From Demequinaceae bacterium UBA4004 (lineage in GTDB: Bacteria; Actinomycetota; Actinomycetes; Actinomycetales; Demequinaceae): 14,078 bases of DNA. Location: positions 206-14,283 of the forward strand of contig DGBM01000302.1 in assembly GCA_002384765.1 (NCBI GenBank). Direction: 5' to 3'. Under the pieces are notes generated by a model. The model saw only the letters and a program-made list of their open reading frames with translations. It was not told where the DNA came from and searched no databases. Below are positions 11,978-14,078 of the stretch, piece by piece (the stretch's first letter is position 1; each line of letters opens with the position of its first letter). A program made the translations under genes and the position numbers.

Positions 11978-12595
11978 ATGGTGAAATTGGATCTCGGGTC
12001 TACTGGTGAAGCCGTGCGTTTGAACATTCGCCACCAGCGAGAGCGGCGGGGCATGAGCCAGGCTGAACTAGCGGCCGCCCTCGGCGCATCCGGACATCCG
12101 CTCACTTTCAACCAGATCAGTCGCATAGAGGTTGGCGCGCGACGGGTAGACGTCGAAGATCTAGTAGCGATAGCCCGGGCGTTAGGTTTGCCGCCCAACC
12201 ACCTGCTGCAGCCGCCAGACGACGCCGAGGCCTGGGGACGAGAGCTGACCAGATCCCACATCGACCTAGCGCGAGAGATCGTCCGCCTAAATCAAATGGT
12301 TGTGACGATCTACGACGACCTAAGCGATTCACTGCTCAGCGTGGAGCACGCGAAGAGGCAGTATCAAGAACGCTTGGCCGCGGAGGGCAAGGACACTGCC
12401 GCGGCATCCGTCGAGGACCGAGTCCAAGGTTCCACTGAGCTTGAGTCGATCGCGGGAGAGTATCTGCGGGCGCTATGGGCCGCGGTACAGGCCGCCGAAA
12501 GGCACCGAGACGACTTGAGCGAGATGGGCGCGATAGCGGACGAGCGGGACCTCATCGAACCGCCGGCCGCCGACCAGGACGAGAATTATGCCTAG
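11978..12595 (+). CDS. XRE-family repressor (Stl/CI-like master regulator)
   Basis: 205 aa from ATG 11978; an in-frame TTG at 11948 would add 10 residues. There is no Shine-Dalgarno, so the mRNA may be leaderless. The N terminus is an HTH_3/XRE domain (about residues 12-75): AVRLNIRHQRERRGMSQAELAAALG, an unusually long turn SGHPLTFNQISRIEVGAR, and DVEDLVAIARALGLPPNHLL. A long helical C-terminal part follows (about 85-200), likely for oligomerisation, without an ImmA/IrrE or LexA-type protease domain. That would suit a repressor released by a helper-phage protein, as with SaPI Stl, rather than by RecA-driven self-cleavage. The gene overlaps the integrase by 8 bases. Confidence 0.85.
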   Translation: MVKLDLGSTGEAVRLNIRHQRERRGMSQAELAAALGASGHPLTFNQISRIEVGARRVDVEDLVAIARALGLPPNHLLQPPDDAEAWGRELTRSHIDLAREIVRLNQMVVTIYDDLSDSLLSVEHAKRQYQERLAAEGKDTAAASVEDRVQGSTELESIAGEYLRALWAAVQAAERHRDDLSEMGAIADERDLIEPPAADQDENYA

Positions 12596-13775
12596 GCCAC
12601 GAACGCCGATCGGGACGCACGGCAGCATCAGCTACCACCAACGCCGAGACAAGGCGCCAGGCGACGGCCCAGACGAGCGCACAGGACGCGTGATCGAGTG
12701 GCGGGCCAAGACCCGCTTCCGCGACTACGACGGCGGCACCCGCGTGGTCACTGCCCGGGCGGCGACCAAGACTGCGGCCGAGACGAAGATCAGACGCAAG
12801 CTCCACGATCTGAGCGCGCCCTCGCGGGAAGAGATCAGTTCCGGCATGCGGCTCGCTGCTCTCGCTGAGGCGTGGCTCGCCGAGATCCGCGCCGACGGCC
12901 GCACGCCGAGCACGGTCGCGCAGTACGAACGCCACGCGCGTGTGCACGTCACGCCGGGGGTCGGGGACCTGCTCATTCGGGAAGCGACCACGCCCGTGCT
13001 CAACCGGTTCGTGCAGCGCGTCCGGGAGCGCTCTGGAGACGCGACCGCGCGGCTGTGCCGCGTCGTGCTCAACGGCATGTTCTCCCTCGCTGTGCGCCAC
13101 GGCGCGAGTCTGGCGAACCCGGTAGCGGGCACGCGCGCCGTCACACCCAAGAGCCGGCCGGTGCGCGCCCTGGCAGACGCCGACGTGCAGCTGCTCCGAG
13201 CGAGGCTCGCCGCCGACGAAGCCGCGCGCCGCGCTGACCTACCCGACCTGTTCGAGTTCCTGCTCGGCACGGGATGCCGACCCGGTGAAGCCCTCGCCGT
13301 CCGCTGGTCCGATGTCGACCTGGCGGCCGAGGTGCCGACTCTGCGGGTCACTGGGACCGTCGTGCGCGTTGCCGGCCGCTTGACCCTGCAGGAGCACACC
13401 AAGACCGAGGCCGGCATGCGCGTACTCGTGCTGCCGCCGTTCGTCGTAGCGACGCTGCTGGCGCGCATCGCGGACGACCCGCGGCCGAACCCGCTCGGGC
13501 TCGTGTTCGCGAGCACGACGGGCACCATCAGGGACCCGCACGCGACGCGACGCGCATGGCGTGACTTCCGGGCGAAGGTCCACGGGTACGACTGGGTCGA
13601 GCTGCGGTCGCTCCGCTCGACAGTCGCGACGCTGGTGGGGCGGTCGACGGATGCGCGGACGGCAGCCGACCAGCTCGGCCACGCCGGCACGGGGGTGACC
13701 GAAAAGCACTACATCGAGCGGGTTCGGCGTGGCCCTGACGTGCGTGACGTGCTCGAAGGATTCGGCCGCGGTTAG
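12588..13775 (+). CDS. int: Tyrosine recombinase (site-specific integrase)
   Basis: 395 aa, ATG 12588, overlapping the repressor stop. It has three parts: an N-terminal arm-binding-like beta region (about 10-75, SISYHQRR to VTARAATKTAAETKIRRKL), a core-binding helical domain (about 88-175, LAEAWLAEI to FSLAVRHG) and a catalytic domain (about 185-385). Active-site residues visible are R231 in TGCRPGEALAVRW, K272 in EHTKTEAGMRV, R343 in LRSLRSTVA, H365 in QLGHAG and nucleophile Y375 in EKHYIER. The first His of the usual HxxR box is Arg340 here. It cuts and rejoins the element at the adjacent tRNA-Thr site. Cotranscription with the repressor implies expression in the integrated state or soon after entry. 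Confidence 0.95.
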   Translation: MPRPRTPIGTHGSISYHQRRDKAPGDGPDERTGRVIEWRAKTRFRDYDGGTRVVTARAATKTAAETKIRRKLHDLSAPSREEISSGMRLAALAEAWLAEIRADGRTPSTVAQYERHARVHVTPGVGDLLIREATTPVLNRFVQRVRERSGDATARLCRVVLNGMFSLAVRHGASLANPVAGTRAVTPKSRPVRALADADVQLLRARLAADEAARRADLPDLFEFLLGTGCRPGEALAVRWSDVDLAAEVPTLRVTGTVVRVAGRLTLQEHTKTEAGMRVLVLPPFVVATLLARIADDPRPNPLGLVFASTTGTIRDPHATRRAWRDFRAKVHGYDWVELRSLRSTVATLVGRSTDARTAADQLGHAGTGVTEKHYIERVRRGPDVRDVLEGFGRG

Positions 13776-13781
13776 GGAAAG

Positions 13782-13801
13782 TGGGCGAGTTTCTGGGCGA
13801 C
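13782..13801. repeat. Right-end candidate integrase arm-type site
   Basis: TGGGCGAG, four bases, TGGGCGAC: the same paired motif, with the same 12-bp period and orientation, as 1264-1283 near the left end. It lies just after the integrase stop and 57 bp before attR. A tandem CGGTTCGC duplication follows at about 13817-13832. Confidence 0.5.
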
Positions 13802-13838
13802 CTGACTGATTCGTAACGGTTCGCCGGTTCGCTACTTT

Positions 13839-13854
13839 TCACATATATATGTGA
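13839..13854. repeat. 16-bp perfect AT-rich palindrome beside attR
   Basis: TCACATATATATGTGA reads the same on both strands. It lies between the integrase and the tRNA 3' end, 4 bases from the attachment repeat, in otherwise GC-rich DNA. It could be a recombination-protein or regulator site. Confidence 0.6.
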
Positions 13855-13858
13855 TGTG

Positions 13859-13890
13859 TGGAGCCGACTAGGGGACTCGAACCCCTAACC
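13859..13890. repeat. attR: 32-bp right attachment repeat within tRNA-Thr
   Basis: Identical to 1108-1139. It covers the CCA end, acceptor 3' strand, T-arm and variable loop of the tRNA on the minus strand, directly beside the integrase gene. The two copies bound a 12.8 kb element. Confidence 0.95.
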
Positions 13891-13934
13891 CTCTGTTTAC
13901 AAGACAGATGCGCTGCCAATTGCGCCAAGTCGGC
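13859..13934 (-). tRNA. tRNA-Thr (anticodon UGU), CCA encoded
   Basis: The 76-nt gene folds as a standard cloverleaf: acceptor stem GCCGACT/AGTCGGC, D-arm GCGC/GCGC, anticodon stem TCTGT/ACAGA with loop CTTGTAA (anticodon TGT, reads ACA), variable loop GGGTT, T-arm AGGGG/CCCCT with TTCGAGT loop, discriminator T, and CCA encoded. The 3' portion is now supplied by the integrated element, which restores the full sequence, so the tRNA should be functional. A TACGAT box on the minus strand (13962-13967) lies 27 bases upstream and may be its -10 element. Confidence 0.97.
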
Positions 13935-14078
13935 TTGCGCGGATTGCTCCGAGCGTCGTACATCGTACAGGCCGTCCGGGCCGGCAGGCTGTGGCCGCCG
14001 ACCCGGACGGTGGACGAATCGTACGGCCTGCGGACCCGGATTCGCATCGTGTGCGGCCGAATCGCCGGTGGAATTCAG
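13935..14078. other. Host flank upstream of tRNA-Thr
   Basis: No gene can be supported. CCGTCCGGG (13972-13980) and CCCGGACGG (14002-14010) form a 9-bp perfect inverted repeat, flanked by CAGGCCGT (13969) and ACGGCCTG (14023). It may be a terminator of a neighbouring gene beyond the window. Confidence 0.5.

Noticed and set aside
12725..13690. 321-aa minus-strand ORF inside the integrase
   Set aside because: Ser/Arg/Thr-rich antisense of the integrase, which has a complete catalytic set.
1108..13890. Insertion sequence or transposon
   Set aside because: No transposase is present; the ends are tRNA-derived direct repeats with a tyrosine integrase beside one of them.

Overview
The window is high-GC DNA, by eye about two thirds G+C. 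Its features point to an actinobacterium, probably a mycolic-acid-containing genus such as Gordonia, Williamsia, Rhodococcus or Nocardia: a WhiB protein, an FDxHR zinc-finger phage protein, a DUF4352-like lipoprotein and frequent GTG starts. The genus cannot be fixed from the sequence alone.

Host sequence is visible only at the edges. On the left is the 3' part of an Old Yellow Enzyme (NADH:flavin oxidoreductase) gene, ending at 903. On the right is an intact tRNA-Thr(UGU) gene on the minus strand (13859-13934). Between them lies a 12.8 kb integrated element bounded by a perfect 32-bp direct repeat (1108-1139 and 13859-13890). The right copy is the 3' part of the tRNA gene, so integration at the tRNA restores a full-length gene. 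A tyrosine integrase lies right next to this attachment site.

The order inside the element resembles a Gram-positive phage-inducible chromosomal island (PICI). At the right end, an XRE-family repressor and the integrase form a rightward overlapping pair. A short AT-rich operator region separates them from a long leftward series. That series runs excisionase-like protein, a 24-codon ORF, a 90-aa and a 57-aa small protein, a winged-helix replication-type protein, an iteron cluster (candidate origin), an FDxHR zinc finger, a 140-aa unknown, a probable small terminase subunit, a WhiB-like protein, an ADP-ribosyltransferase-fold protein and a MuF-type minor capsid protein interrupted by a +1 frameshift. 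A 266-aa unknown leftward gene lies further left. The left third (1435-6185) holds accessory cargo read rightward: two membrane-anchored proteins, an ATGA-coupled two-gene module, a zinc-ribbon protein, a small two-helix membrane protein and a lipoprotein.

I see no large terminase, portal, major capsid, tail or lysis gene. The best reading is a phage satellite (PICI-like), or a prophage reduced toward that state, which would need a helper phage for most virion parts. Micro-ORFs between the ADP-ribosyltransferase and the minor capsid gene look like junction scars where large terminase and portal genes may once have been; this is inference. A conserved leader of about 50 bp recurs in front of several leftward genes and resembles the start-associated sequences of some mycobacteriophages. 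The cargo genes have no function I can name and are the most open part of the window.
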